64,000 bases of DNA from a virus: the IMG/VR virus record IMGVR_UViG_3300018080_000129, positions 1 through 64,000 of that record. The stretch is one strand, 5' to 3'. The first letter of the stretch is position 1; every line of letters begins with the position of its first letter. The notes under the pieces were generated by a model that saw only the letters and a list, made by a program, of their open reading frames with translations, did not search any database and was not told the origin of the DNA. Below, one piece after another: positions 35,097 through 43,632 of this stretch. The position numbers were made by a program, and so were the translations under genes.

Positions 35097-37769
35097 TTAT
35101 ACCTCGTAGCACACAGCAACCGTCGAACCAAGCAGACCGTGGACGGTCAGGGTATCCGCGCCGTTATCCACCTTGCCAAGCAGCATGAGGGTAAACGGCA
35201 GCGTTCCCATCTCGTTGGCATTCTTGTACTGTCCTGAACGCCAACGGGTCGCCAGAGACGTGCTTTCGGAAACGGTTGTGCCCGGAATGTCCTCGGCACT
35301 CGTAACCGTAGCAGAACCGCCCGTGACGACCATCCACTTCGACTCGCCGGTATTCGCGTCCATCTGCCCGTCCCAACCCAAGTCAAGCTCGACATCCTTG
35401 ACCGTCTTGGTGTTGGGTTCAGGCGCATTGACGACCAAAGAGGCCAGAATCGCAGCGTCCACATAGCTCGTTTCCTGAGTCTGGAGCGCACTGGTCTGCG
35501 TGTAATCGTTGGCACCGTCAATGAGGTTGGCAGTCGCATTCGTCCAGATGTAGGCGGTGAATTCACCCTTCTGGAGCGAAGTGGCCTGCAAGGTAGCCAG
35601 CGAATCAATCTTGCTGTCCGTGGTGCTGTGGGCCGTCGATACATCTGTCCCACCGAAACCACTATCCACCTTGCTGACGACCGTGGAGACCTGAGTCCCA
35701 ACGGAGCCGATTTGCGTTCCGAGGGAGTCAGCCTGCGACCCAACACTCTGAACCTCGGCCTCTACGCTGTCAACCTTGCTGTCAACTGTGGAAATCGCAC
35801 TGCTCTGAACGATGATGCGGGAATCGACCGTCGAAACCTGCGTCCCGACCGACCCAACATCCGTTCCGACCGAATCCACAGCCGTTCCAACGGAGTCCAC
35901 TGCGGAGTCCGTTGTACTGTGAGCCGTCGAAATTTGGGTTCCAAGGGAGTCAGCCTGCGACCCAACACTCTGAACCTCGGCTTCCACGCTATCGACCTTG
36001 CTGTCAACCGTCGATACTTGGATGCCCACCGAAGTGACCATCGACTGCGTGGTCGATTCTCCACCACCACCAGCACCCAACGAATCAATCTTGCTGTTAG
36101 TGATAGACAGGTCGGTTCCAGCAAAGCCACTATCGACCTTACTCGTGACGGTCGAAATCGCAGTGCTCTGGACGATGATTCGAGAGTCAACCGTCGAGAC
36201 TTGCGTCCCAACACTCTGAACCTCGGCTTCAACACTGTCAACCTTGCTATCAACCGTGGAGACCTGAACACCCACAGACGCCAATGCGGAGTCCGTCGTG
36301 CTGTGAGCCGTCGAAATCTGAGTCCCAAGGGAGTCAGCCTGCGACCCAACACTCTGAACTTCAGCTTCCACGCTGTCAATCTTGCTGTCCACCGTGGAAA
36401 TCGCACTGCTCTGGACAATGATACGCGAATCGACAGTCGAAACCTGCGTCCCAACGGAAGTAACCTGCGTTCCGACCGACGAAACCTGCGTCCCGACCGA
36501 CGAAACCTGCGTACCAACACTGTCCACTGCCGAGGAAATATCAGGGTCGGTGTCCACGACTTCGGTGTACCTGCTCTGGTAAACCGTCGAGCCGGTAAGG
36601 TCGTAGTCAACAATAACCTGATAAGCCTCAAGCGACTGACCCGTGGCAACTGTCCAGTCCCTGTAGTACCGACCTTGGTCGTTCCGAGTCATCAAACCAC
36701 GAGCAAGCTCGACTGCCCCTGCCTCGTCCAAAATCTGCAAGTATGCCTGATTCGAGTCGGGGTCTTTCATCAGGCCTTCGGCATCGTAGATGTATGTCCA
36801 AATCCTGATGGTGCGGGCAGCAGCCTCATCGCGAACAATGACTGCCGGAACAATGACCTTAGCCAAAACATTGTTATCCAACGCATCGACCATGCCAGTC
36901 AACGTGCTGATAGCCGAGCTTTGGACAACCACGCGGGAATCGACCGTCGAAACCTGCGTTCCTACAGAACCGACCTGCGTTCCAACAGAGCCGACACCCG
37001 TTCCAACCGAATCCACCTTGCTGTCATCGGTCGAAACCTGCGTCCCAACGGAAGTAACTTGCGTTCCAACGGAACCGACTTGCGTCCCAACGGAAGTAAC
37101 CTGCGTCCCAACGGAAGTAACCTGCGTCCCAACGGAAGTAACCTGCGTCCCAACACTCTGAACCTCAACCTGAACGCTGTCCACCTTGCTGTCAACTGTG
37201 GAGACCTGCAAACCAACACTATCGACCTTGGACTGCGTGGTCGATTCTCCACCGCCTCCAGAACCCAACGAATCAATCTTGCTGTTGGTGACAGACAGGT
37301 CAGTTCCAGCAAAACCACTATCCACCTTGCTGGTGACTGTCGAAATTGCACTGCTCTGGACGATGATTCGAGAGTCAACCGTCGAAACTTGTGTCCCGAC
37401 ACTCTGCACTTCCGCTTCAACACTGTCTACTTTGCTATCGACGGTAGAAACCTGTGTCCCCACAGATGCTACAGCGGAATCCGTCGTACTGTGAGCCGTC
37501 GAGACTTGAGTCCCAAGCGAATCAGCTTGCGACCCGACACTCTGCACTTCCGCTTCTACGCTATCGACCTTGCTATCCACCGTCGAAATAGCAGAAGACT
37601 GGACAATGATACGTGAGTCTATGCCTGACTCAAGCGCACCAAGACTGTCCACTTTGCTTGTGACGGTCGATATTGCGGTCGATTGCACAATGACACGAGA
37701 ATCAACCGTGGAGACTTGTACTCCAACGCTATCAACCCGTGACCCAATCAACCTTTCTCTGAAACTCAT
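35097..37769 (-). CDS. Long heptad-repeat fibre protein (890 aa)
   Basis: ATG 37769 follows AAGGAGGG. About 600 residues are variations of 7-residue units such as SVGTQVT, TVDSKVD and SVEAEVQ, i.e. a long trimeric coiled-coil or stalk. Near residues 305-400 a globular insertion (VIVRDEAAARTIRIWTYIYD, then GRYYRDWTVATGQSLEAY) interrupts the stalk. Longer blocks (for example QSVGSQADSLGTQISTAHS) recur several times. The last 165 residues are a separate C-terminal domain. Probably a tail fibre or whisker. Confidence 0.85.
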   Translation of the reverse strand: MSFRERLIGSRVDSVGVQVSTVDSRVIVQSTAISTVTSKVDSLGALESGIDSRIIVQSSAISTVDSKVDSVEAEVQSVGSQADSLGTQVSTAHSTTDSAVASVGTQVSTVDSKVDSVEAEVQSVGTQVSTVDSRIIVQSSAISTVTSKVDSGFAGTDLSVTNSKIDSLGSGGGGESTTQSKVDSVGLQVSTVDSKVDSVQVEVQSVGTQVTSVGTQVTSVGTQVTSVGTQVGSVGTQVTSVGTQVSTDDSKVDSVGTGVGSVGTQVGSVGTQVSTVDSRVVVQSSAISTLTGMVDALDNNVLAKVIVPAVIVRDEAAARTIRIWTYIYDAEGLMKDPDSNQAYLQILDEAGAVELARGLMTRNDQGRYYRDWTVATGQSLEAYQVIVDYDLTGSTVYQSRYTEVVDTDPDISSAVDSVGTQVSSVGTQVSSVGTQVTSVGTQVSTVDSRIIVQSSAISTVDSKIDSVEAEVQSVGSQADSLGTQISTAHSTTDSALASVGVQVSTVDSKVDSVEAEVQSVGTQVSTVDSRIIVQSTAISTVTSKVDSGFAGTDLSITNSKIDSLGAGGGGESTTQSMVTSVGIQVSTVDSKVDSVEAEVQSVGSQADSLGTQISTAHSTTDSAVDSVGTAVDSVGTDVGSVGTQVSTVDSRIIVQSSAISTVDSKVDSVEAEVQSVGSQADSLGTQIGSVGTQVSTVVSKVDSGFGGTDVSTAHSTTDSKIDSLATLQATSLQKGEFTAYIWTNATANLIDGANDYTQTSALQTQETSYVDAAILASLVVNAPEPNTKTVKDVELDLGWDGQMDANTGESKWMVVTGGSATVTSAEDIPGTTVSESTSLATRWRSGQYKNANEMGTLPFTLMLLGKVDNGADTLTVHGLLGSTVAVCYEV

Positions 37770-37791
37770 TGCTTAGACCCTCCTTGCTTCT

Positions 37792-38763
37792 TTAATTGGT
37801 CACTAAAAGTTGTTTGAGAATGAAATCACCTGTATGCGTATCAGAACCATTCGTTCCCAATCGGGATAGCCTGCACTCCACTTCGACTGTGTTTGCCGTA
37901 ACGTTGCCTGCGGGAATCGAAATGGTAGTAAGCGCGGTTAAGTTGCTGTCATTTGGGGTAGCTGTAATGTAAGTGCTTCCATAGACCGTTCCTCCATTAT
38001 AAGCCTCTCCCTTGTCATGCACCGTGTAATCCAGTCTTAAAACGACATTTTTGCTCGACTCTGCCGTGGACATGAAGTAAATGAGAACCATTGTAGCACC
38101 ATTGGCGTCAATGTTTCCCAATTGCGAAGCCAACTTGAAAATGACATCCATATCATCGCCATGTATGAATGATGCCGCATCCTGAAAATCATAGTTGTCC
38201 GCATCAGCCCGATAGGGTGAATTGTTCCCGTCGTAATAATCCAAGTCACGGTTGAGGCTAATTCCTGTGCCACCCCCCGTGACCAAAGCCCATGCCGTTC
38301 CTGTATCGACAAAGAACTGTGCCGTGTCCGTCGCGTAAAAAAGTGCTCCCTGATTTCCAAAAGCAGGACGGTTCGCCAGAATGTCCACCGTGCAACCACC
38401 ACTGGCCGCAGCCGCCTCTAACGCCTCCTTGACCGTCAAACCCGCTACCGATGAATCATTGTTGACATCACTGGCATCCAACTGGTAATCGCCGCCAATG
38501 ATGTCATCCGTCTCAGGGATATTCCGAACAAACTGAAGCTGAGAATGCGGAAGAAGTACAACCCTCTCGAACCAAGCCGTGATGTCTTGGCCTTCATAAT
38601 TGTAACTCGTCAACCGCAAATTGTACTTATTGTCCGTCGAAGGAAAATTCTTCAGCGTGATTTCAGCGCGTTCTCCCGAAATGAACACGTCCGTGTTCAC
38701 CGGAATGTATCGCTTCAACGGTTCGCAAAAGAAACGGGAAATGCACTTGTATTGTCTTTTCAT
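37792..38763 (-). CDS. Tail/fibre-associated protein (323 aa)
   Basis: Starts MKRQYKCISRFFCEPLKRY. It has the module ILANRPAFGNQGALFYATDT followed by AQFFVDTGTAW, the same unit that opens each half of the 27505-30237 fibre. The C-terminal domain is beta-rich with a lectin-like look (VEVECRLSRLGTNGSD). A baseplate or fibre component is likely. Confidence 0.75.
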   Translation of the reverse strand: MKRQYKCISRFFCEPLKRYIPVNTDVFISGERAEITLKNFPSTDNKYNLRLTSYNYEGQDITAWFERVVLLPHSQLQFVRNIPETDDIIGGDYQLDASDVNNDSSVAGLTVKEALEAAAASGGCTVDILANRPAFGNQGALFYATDTAQFFVDTGTAWALVTGGGTGISLNRDLDYYDGNNSPYRADADNYDFQDAASFIHGDDMDVIFKLASQLGNIDANGATMVLIYFMSTAESSKNVVLRLDYTVHDKGEAYNGGTVYGSTYITATPNDSNLTALTTISIPAGNVTANTVEVECRLSRLGTNGSDTHTGDFILKQLLVTN

Positions 38764-38806
38764 TGCGAATCTCCGTTGGTTACTGCAATTAAGAAGAGAT
38801 TCTCAA

Positions 38807-39946
38807 TCATAATTTCGATGCCACCCTGTTGACTGCCGCTCTCAATTTTCGCTGCAAATCCTTGGCATCCGTGAAAGTGAACTCAGCATCCGCTACCACG
38901 ATGCTTTTACTCATTCGATGATAAGGCGCATCGAAATTGAAATAGGCAAAAACGTACATCTCATTCTTGCCTTTTCCTGGGCCGCGTTCAGGGCCATCGT
39001 AGAAAGCACTGACACCATACATAATGCTGTCATCTTCGAACCAAGCCGTCTCGACGTTATCATATTCGCTCGTCAAACCCGCTTCCTCGGCTTCATTGTA
39101 GCCCACATGTTTGACATCCTTGAACTGCTCAGGGAAATCCTGCTTCATCTGCTTGGAGATTTCCTCATAATTGTAATCCACAATGCGGTCATATTCCCTT
39201 TTGGCTTTCGGTGGCAAACTATCGCCATAACCGCTGCCTTCAAGGTATCGGACATCCGTGAAAGCCTGAATCATCCAGCCGCCATCGTGATAAGGAATGA
39301 AACCGCTTCGAGCCTTGCTTTCAATCTCCTCTATTTCCGTTTTCCAAGGCTCGTATTCCTCAACCTTATGCTCGATACTCTGAATCGCCTTCTCAATGAT
39401 GTCGGAGTATTCCTTCTCATAGGCATCCTCATTGAAGCTCATAAAGCTCCGAGCGACTCTTCGAGCAATCCTTGATTCGTCCATTGCCGCTTTCCCTTTC
39501 TTCGGAACCACTGCCAGCGTTATATGAAAATCGTGGTCTCCGTGTACCAAAGGCGTCAATCCGTACTTCTTTCTCAACGCCTCAAGCTCTGGACTCTTAC
39601 ACTGGACAAATACGACCTTTTCCATCTCGTCCCAACCTTCAGGGTCGCAAGACTCGATGTTGCCCAATGTGAACCCGAATTCCTGACCATCTTCCTCAAT
39701 GTTCTCCTTGCCTACCTCTTCAAGCTCCTCGTCCGTCATCACTGAAATATGAGGAGCATCGTCCGGCTTCTGCATCCCATCTTCCTGAATCGCCTTGTAA
39801 ATCGGCTCTACAAAGCCCTCAGGAACCTCCAGAATGGCATACGAACCACCCTTCTGGTTGCAGGTGAACTTCCCTTTCATAGGAATATTCTTATGTTCTA
39901 TAATAGTATCGCCAGCTAAGCGTAGGGCAAGCTCATTGACGTTCAT
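38807..39946 (-). CDS. 2H-phosphoesterase-like domain fused to a virion-type protein (379 aa)
   Basis: Residues 1-152 carry two H-x-(S/T) motifs, PHISVM (H66, S68) and FHITLA (H141, T143), 75 residues apart, the mark of 2H phosphoesterases (LigT/CPDase/Acb1 superfamily). From Met155 the sequence MDESRIARRVARSFMSF looks like the start of a separate virion-type protein, so the gene may be a fusion. The C-terminal 220 residues are unassigned. Phage 2H enzymes can destroy cyclic-nucleotide defence signals; that role here is speculative. Confidence 0.65.
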   Translation of the reverse strand: MNVNELALRLAGDTIIEHKNIPMKGKFTCNQKGGSYAILEVPEGFVEPIYKAIQEDGMQKPDDAPHISVMTDEELEEVGKENIEEDGQEFGFTLGNIESCDPEGWDEMEKVVFVQCKSPELEALRKKYGLTPLVHGDHDFHITLAVVPKKGKAAMDESRIARRVARSFMSFNEDAYEKEYSDIIEKAIQSIEHKVEEYEPWKTEIEEIESKARSGFIPYHDGGWMIQAFTDVRYLEGSGYGDSLPPKAKREYDRIVDYNYEEISKQMKQDFPEQFKDVKHVGYNEAEEAGLTSEYDNVETAWFEDDSIMYGVSAFYDGPERGPGKGKNEMYVFAYFNFDAPYHRMSKSIVVADAEFTFTDAKDLQRKLRAAVNRVASKL

Positions 39947-40401
39947 TTCCGTCTCTCAGCATTTTCCTGAACAATGCCAATATAATCCTCAATCAGTTCT
40001 TCCATATCCTTAGCAATGACCTTGGAAGTCCTGTCGGGATTCTTCATCAGCATCTTCTCGTGATAAGTATGGTCGCCATGACCCGCCGTCGAAACGGAAA
40101 GGAAATACTCACCATCGTCATCCGTAATGTAGCCACCGGACGCCCGAAGCACTAACGGAATCGTCCCGCCGCCACCATAAGGATTTGGAATGTCCAAAAT
40201 GAACTCGACAACACCCGTGTTCTTATCCACGCTGCCTCTGCCTCTCAATTTGGCAGGCTTGAACTTTCTGACAGCAGCAGCCAAGTCTTTGCGAAAATGA
40301 GGCAAAATTTCCTTAACAAAGTAATCAGCCGTGCTCCCTGCCTCCACCTTGGCAAGAAGAACACTGGCCGCTACCCGACGAGCTATTTTTGCTTCGTTCA
40401 T
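39943..40401 (-). CDS. Virion-type protein with N-terminal amphipathic helix (152 aa)
   Basis: ATG 40401 (MNEAKIARRVAASVLLAK) overlaps the upstream stop. The N-terminal helix resembles those of several neighbours. The middle is beta-rich (GVVEFILDIPNPYGGGG, YFLSVSTAGHGDHTYHE). Overlaps the next gene by ATGA. Unknown function. Confidence 0.65.
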   Translation of the reverse strand: MNEAKIARRVAASVLLAKVEAGSTADYFVKEILPHFRKDLAAAVRKFKPAKLRGRGSVDKNTGVVEFILDIPNPYGGGGTIPLVLRASGGYITDDDGEYFLSVSTAGHGDHTYHEKMLMKNPDRTSKVIAKDMEELIEDYIGIVQENAERRK

Positions 40402-40781
40402 TAGATGACTCCCATTACCAACATCCATGAAGGTGAACCATCAGGGCCAAAACCATCCGGCTCCGTCCTCTTGCCGGTAATCGTTTTTGCAATAGCATCG
40501 TTCGACCACTTCTCCATCGTGCGAACCGACGGCGGTTTCGTAAACCCGCGAAGCTTCTTGTAAGCTCCCGACGGATTCAATGAAAGCGTCCTGCCCAATC
40601 CTTCAATGTCCAAAGTCAAAAAGTAAGGATACTTCTCGGAAAAGTCAACCTGTACCCTCGCACCTTTCGGAATCACCGTGCCGTCCTTCAAAGTGCTTTC
40701 CTTGATGGTCGTGGTGCTCTTCCTCGCCAAAAGCCGCTTAGCCCAAACGGAAACGCACTTGGCTATTCTGGCTTCGTTCAC
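40401..40781 (-). CDS. Virion-type protein with N-terminal amphipathic helix (126 aa)
   Basis: The likely start is GTG 40781 (NEARIAKCVSVWAKRLL), overlapping the upstream stop as GTGA. It ends GPDGSPSWMLVMGVI, an ending I recall in conserved small proteins of large myoviruses. Unknown function, probably structural. Confidence 0.65.
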   Translation of the reverse strand: MNEARIAKCVSVWAKRLLARKSTTTIKESTLKDGTVIPKGARVQVDFSEKYPYFLTLDIEGLGRTLSLNPSGAYKKLRGFTKPPSVRTMEKWSNDAIAKTITGKRTEPDGFGPDGSPSWMLVMGVI

Positions 40782-41323
40782 TCGTACTCCCCCTTCTGTT
40801 GCTGCTGCTCTGCCCACTCGTAAAAATCTCCCCATGTCGTGAACAGAAACTTCTCATTCGCCGTGTCGTAAACAATCGTGGCATCATACGTGTCGCCCAT
40901 GTTCACAAAAGTGCCCACGGCGTCCTGCCAGAACCTGTCAACATAAGCACCCTCAAGCGTGATTGCCTCGACACCAAAACCGCCAATCAACTTGTCAATC
41001 TCGTGCATAATTCTCTCGGCCCGATTGCGACTGGCCCGACGAGACATCAACTTGAAAACCTGCTTGGCAACATCTTCATCAATTTGAAACTCGCGCATCA
41101 TCTCTTTGATGCTGACACGAGCGAAAACCACCTTCGCCCAAAGCTCGACGTTCGCAACTATGTCTCTCATGTTCTTCTTCTCTCTTTTCCGCATGGGACA
41201 CAAGCCAAGCTTCGTACAAAAATCACCAAGATAATGCCGTCTCCTTTTCGGAACTTTCGTCCCCGTCCCCGGCGTGGGAACTGGAATCACAGCAGTTGGA
41301 GCGGCTTCATCTTGAGCTTTCAT
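40778..41323 (-). CDS. Virion-type protein (181 aa or 130 aa)
   Basis: The frame opens at 41323 without a good ribosome site. The Met at 41170 (MRDIVANVELWAKVVFAR) has GAGAGAAG upstream and matches the helix at the N-termini of its neighbours, so the shorter form is likely. The C-terminal part (TFVNMGDTYDATIVYD, TTWGDFYEWAE) resembles conserved large-phage proteins. Unknown function. Confidence 0.65.
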   Translation of the reverse strand: MKAQDEAAPTAVIPVPTPGTGTKVPKRRRHYLGDFCTKLGLCPMRKREKKNMRDIVANVELWAKVVFARVSIKEMMREFQIDEDVAKQVFKLMSRRASRNRAERIMHEIDKLIGGFGVEAITLEGAYVDRFWQDAVGTFVNMGDTYDATIVYDTANEKFLFTTWGDFYEWAEQQQQKGEYE

Positions 41324-41364
41324 TTTCAGACACTTTTAGCCACAAAATTACAGTACAATCCATC

Positions 41365-41398
41365 TACACTATAAAGAGAATATAAAAGAATTGTGAAT
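41365..41398 (-). promoter_or_regulatory. Phage-type promoter
   Basis: TTCACA, then ATTCTTTTATATT, then TATAGT with 18-base spacing. It restarts transcription right after the nuclease-methyltransferase gene and serves 40778-41323 and the genes beyond. Confidence 0.65.
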
Positions 41399-41418
41399 GC
41401 AAGGAAGGAAAGAAAATG

Positions 41419-43419
41419 CTACTTCCGAAAGACGTGAATCGGCTCGTGTTTGAAAGACTTTGAGTAAGGAGATGAAAGTTTCATAAGATGAGTACAAAAA
41501 AGCTGTAAACCTATACCTTTAATGTATTTAAGGAGGTCATCAGAGATTGGATAATGCTTTTTGTCTATTCTGATGTTTGCCACGTTGAGAACCAGATAAG
41601 CACCCTTCCTGAGCAGGTCAAAAGATTTTCTTACCAGCACGAAAAAGAACTTCTCCAACCATTCTTCGTAAGTCTCATATCGCACATCACTGAGCTTCTC
41701 ATCCGTGCCATAAATCTCTTTGCAAAAATACGGAGGAGAAGTAAATACGAGGTCAAATTCCTGCTCCTTTTTCCAGTCTTCAAAGGAGGCATAGACTATC
41801 TTTGCATCTTTCCCTTCGATGTCCCTGCTTAGGATATTCCTCATGTGCTTCAGACCAGCAACAGTATCCGCGTTGGCATCTATACCTACATACGATTTGG
41901 CTTTCTCTGATACAAAGAAGCCAAGCAATCTTCCTCCATAACCACTGCAAGGGTCAAGCACACTGCCGCCATCCGTACAATAAGTATCATAGACTGCCTT
42001 CGCAATTGCAGGACGAAAGGTATGAACTCCCCCACAAATTTGGAGTTCCGCTCTCAAGGCAGCATCCGAAACCGATTGTCTATATTTGATGCAATCTTTG
42101 ATGATGTGTTTCAATCTATTACGATTTCGAAAGACCTGATATGGACTCTGCCCACCCTTCCTCCTTGCCTTCCAAAACTCCGAAAAGTTCGAAACACAGT
42201 AACTGCTTCCCTGCGTATGACCGACTGGCACTTCATCCTCCAGTTTCAGAACTGAACTCTTCAAGGCTCCTATTTCCTTCAATCGTTTCTTTTTCTTGTA
42301 GACAGGATATGGAAAACCCGCTATCTGCCAGTAATCCACAAGGTCATCAATCTGTTTCTCCTTTTCTTCTTCACTCAAAAGAACATGCCTGCTAACGCTA
42401 AAATCCTTCAACACTGTAGCCAATGCCGGTCGAGAAAAGTGAGGAAGCCCAAAACGCAAGCTCAATGGAATTTTGTATGACATGGAAGGATGAACATGTT
42501 TTCCGATAACGGAAAAAAATCTGTCTTTGTTGTGAATCCAGAGAATCGTTATGTTATCTTCTGGTCTTGGACGACATTCAATATCCAGAGAGAAACGCTC
42601 GTTTAGCACATCGGCAATGGCTTCATAATCAGTAAAACATGTAGCCAACGTGAAAACTCCATCCAATGTTGCGTCAGCAAGATGTCCATCGTCCATATAC
42701 CAGACAGCCAAAGAAAGAGGAGTAAGTGTTTCTATCAAGCCTTCCGGTAGTTTCTTTTTGCCATCAGAGTAAAAGGAATGATAGAGTGCTACAAAGACAG
42801 GATGAAAATGGCAACGCAGAGACACACCCTTGGCTACTCGACCATCCTTCAAAATCTTTCCTTCTCTGCCAATCTTTCTTGAGAAAGGATGAAGAACCGA
42901 CTGTTTCCAGCAAAGATACTCTCTTTGCTCCGTAGAATGCGATTCTGAATATCGAGCGGAATCACCTGCCTTGTTCAAAGAAATGCACCCATCTCCCAAA
43001 AGAGAACCCATCAAAACTTCTTTCTGCGCCTGCGTCAGTTCAGAAGGCAGTGATGACCGTTGTCTTGAAGCTTTGCTTATTGGAGCAATTCCAAAATCCT
43101 GTCTCATTCGCCTAATCAGTATTTTACTGCATCCGAACAACTTCGCAAGTTTTCTTTCTCCATCCTTTCGATAAAGCTCCCCAAATTCCTCTGCTGACAC
43201 TTCTCTGATGTCTCTTAAACCCTTCAGCTTTGCTCGTCCTGCAACTCTATCCACAGACTTCATCGTCTGGATACCATACTTCTTCCTGAAATAAGCTACG
43301 CCCTCGCCAGTCAAGCCAAATCTCTTGCCAATCTCGCTGTCACTGAGGAAAAGCTCCAGATAGAGATGCCGAATGGTCTCTTCGTCCAGTCCATGTTCCT
43401 TGTGCGTCAACCTGCCCAT
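41419..43419 (-). CDS. HTH-LAGLIDADG endonuclease fused to a DNA methyltransferase (666 aa)
   Basis: Two helix-turn-helix-like segments (about 10-50 and 76-112) precede a two-motif LAGLIDADG endonuclease: VLMGSLLGDG (135-144) and LAVWYMDDG (237-245), spaced as in a monomeric enzyme. Residues about 356-666 are a DNA amino-methyltransferase: VDYWQIAGFPYPVY, FRPAIAKAVY, motif I VLDPCSGYGGRLLG and motif IV VFTSPPYF (558-565). There are no intein splice blocks, so this looks like one multidomain protein. It is a paralogue of the methyltransferase at 12336-13496. It has its own promoter and sits between two head/tail operons, like a moron. Confidence 0.9.
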   Translation of the reverse strand: MGRLTHKEHGLDEETIRHLYLELFLSDSEIGKRFGLTGEGVAYFRKKYGIQTMKSVDRVAGRAKLKGLRDIREVSAEEFGELYRKDGERKLAKLFGCSKILIRRMRQDFGIAPISKASRQRSSLPSELTQAQKEVLMGSLLGDGCISLNKAGDSARYSESHSTEQREYLCWKQSVLHPFSRKIGREGKILKDGRVAKGVSLRCHFHPVFVALYHSFYSDGKKKLPEGLIETLTPLSLAVWYMDDGHLADATLDGVFTLATCFTDYEAIADVLNERFSLDIECRPRPEDNITILWIHNKDRFFSVIGKHVHPSMSYKIPLSLRFGLPHFSRPALATVLKDFSVSRHVLLSEEEKEKQIDDLVDYWQIAGFPYPVYKKKKRLKEIGALKSSVLKLEDEVPVGHTQGSSYCVSNFSEFWKARRKGGQSPYQVFRNRNRLKHIIKDCIKYRQSVSDAALRAELQICGGVHTFRPAIAKAVYDTYCTDGGSVLDPCSGYGGRLLGFFVSEKAKSYVGIDANADTVAGLKHMRNILSRDIEGKDAKIVYASFEDWKKEQEFDLVFTSPPYFCKEIYGTDEKLSDVRYETYEEWLEKFFFVLVRKSFDLLRKGAYLVLNVANIRIDKKHYPISDDLLKYIKGIGLQLFCTHLMKLSSPYSKSFKHEPIHVFRK

Positions 43420-43452
43420 AATTGACCTTTCCTGAATATGTTACGCTATCAT

Positions 43453-43481
43453 ATTATACTCTGAAACCATAGAAAAGTCAA
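43453..43481 (-). promoter_or_regulatory. Consensus sigma-70 promoter for the nuclease-methyltransferase gene
   Basis: TTGACT, 17 bases, TATAAT on the minus strand. It lacks the AATTCTTTTATATT block of the other phage promoters. It lies after the capsid terminator and 34 bases before the ATG of 41419-43419. Confidence 0.88.
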
Positions 43482-43539
43482 GTGGTTTTTCTACAAAAAA
43501 CCAAAAATAGTATTTACCCAAAGAACTGACAAGTTAGAC

Positions 43540-43577
43540 AAAAAAAGAACTCCCCAAGATTTCTCTTGAGGAGTTCT
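43540..43577 (-). terminator. Intrinsic terminator after the major capsid gene
   Basis: Minus strand stem AGAACTCCTCAAGA../..TCTTGGGGAGTTCT followed by a run of T. Ends the head operon. Confidence 0.93.
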
Positions 43578-43632
43578 AAACTGACGTGAGCTTCTGCTCT
43601 ACAAAGCTTAGTTATTACTCGTCATAAGTATC

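Noticed and set aside
35097-37769. CRISPR-like repeat array
   Set aside because: The repeats are coding heptads without unique spacers of constant length.
41419-43419. Intein inside the methyltransferase
   Set aside because: There is no block A Cys start or terminal HN/+1 residue, and the methyltransferase is contiguous after the endonuclease.
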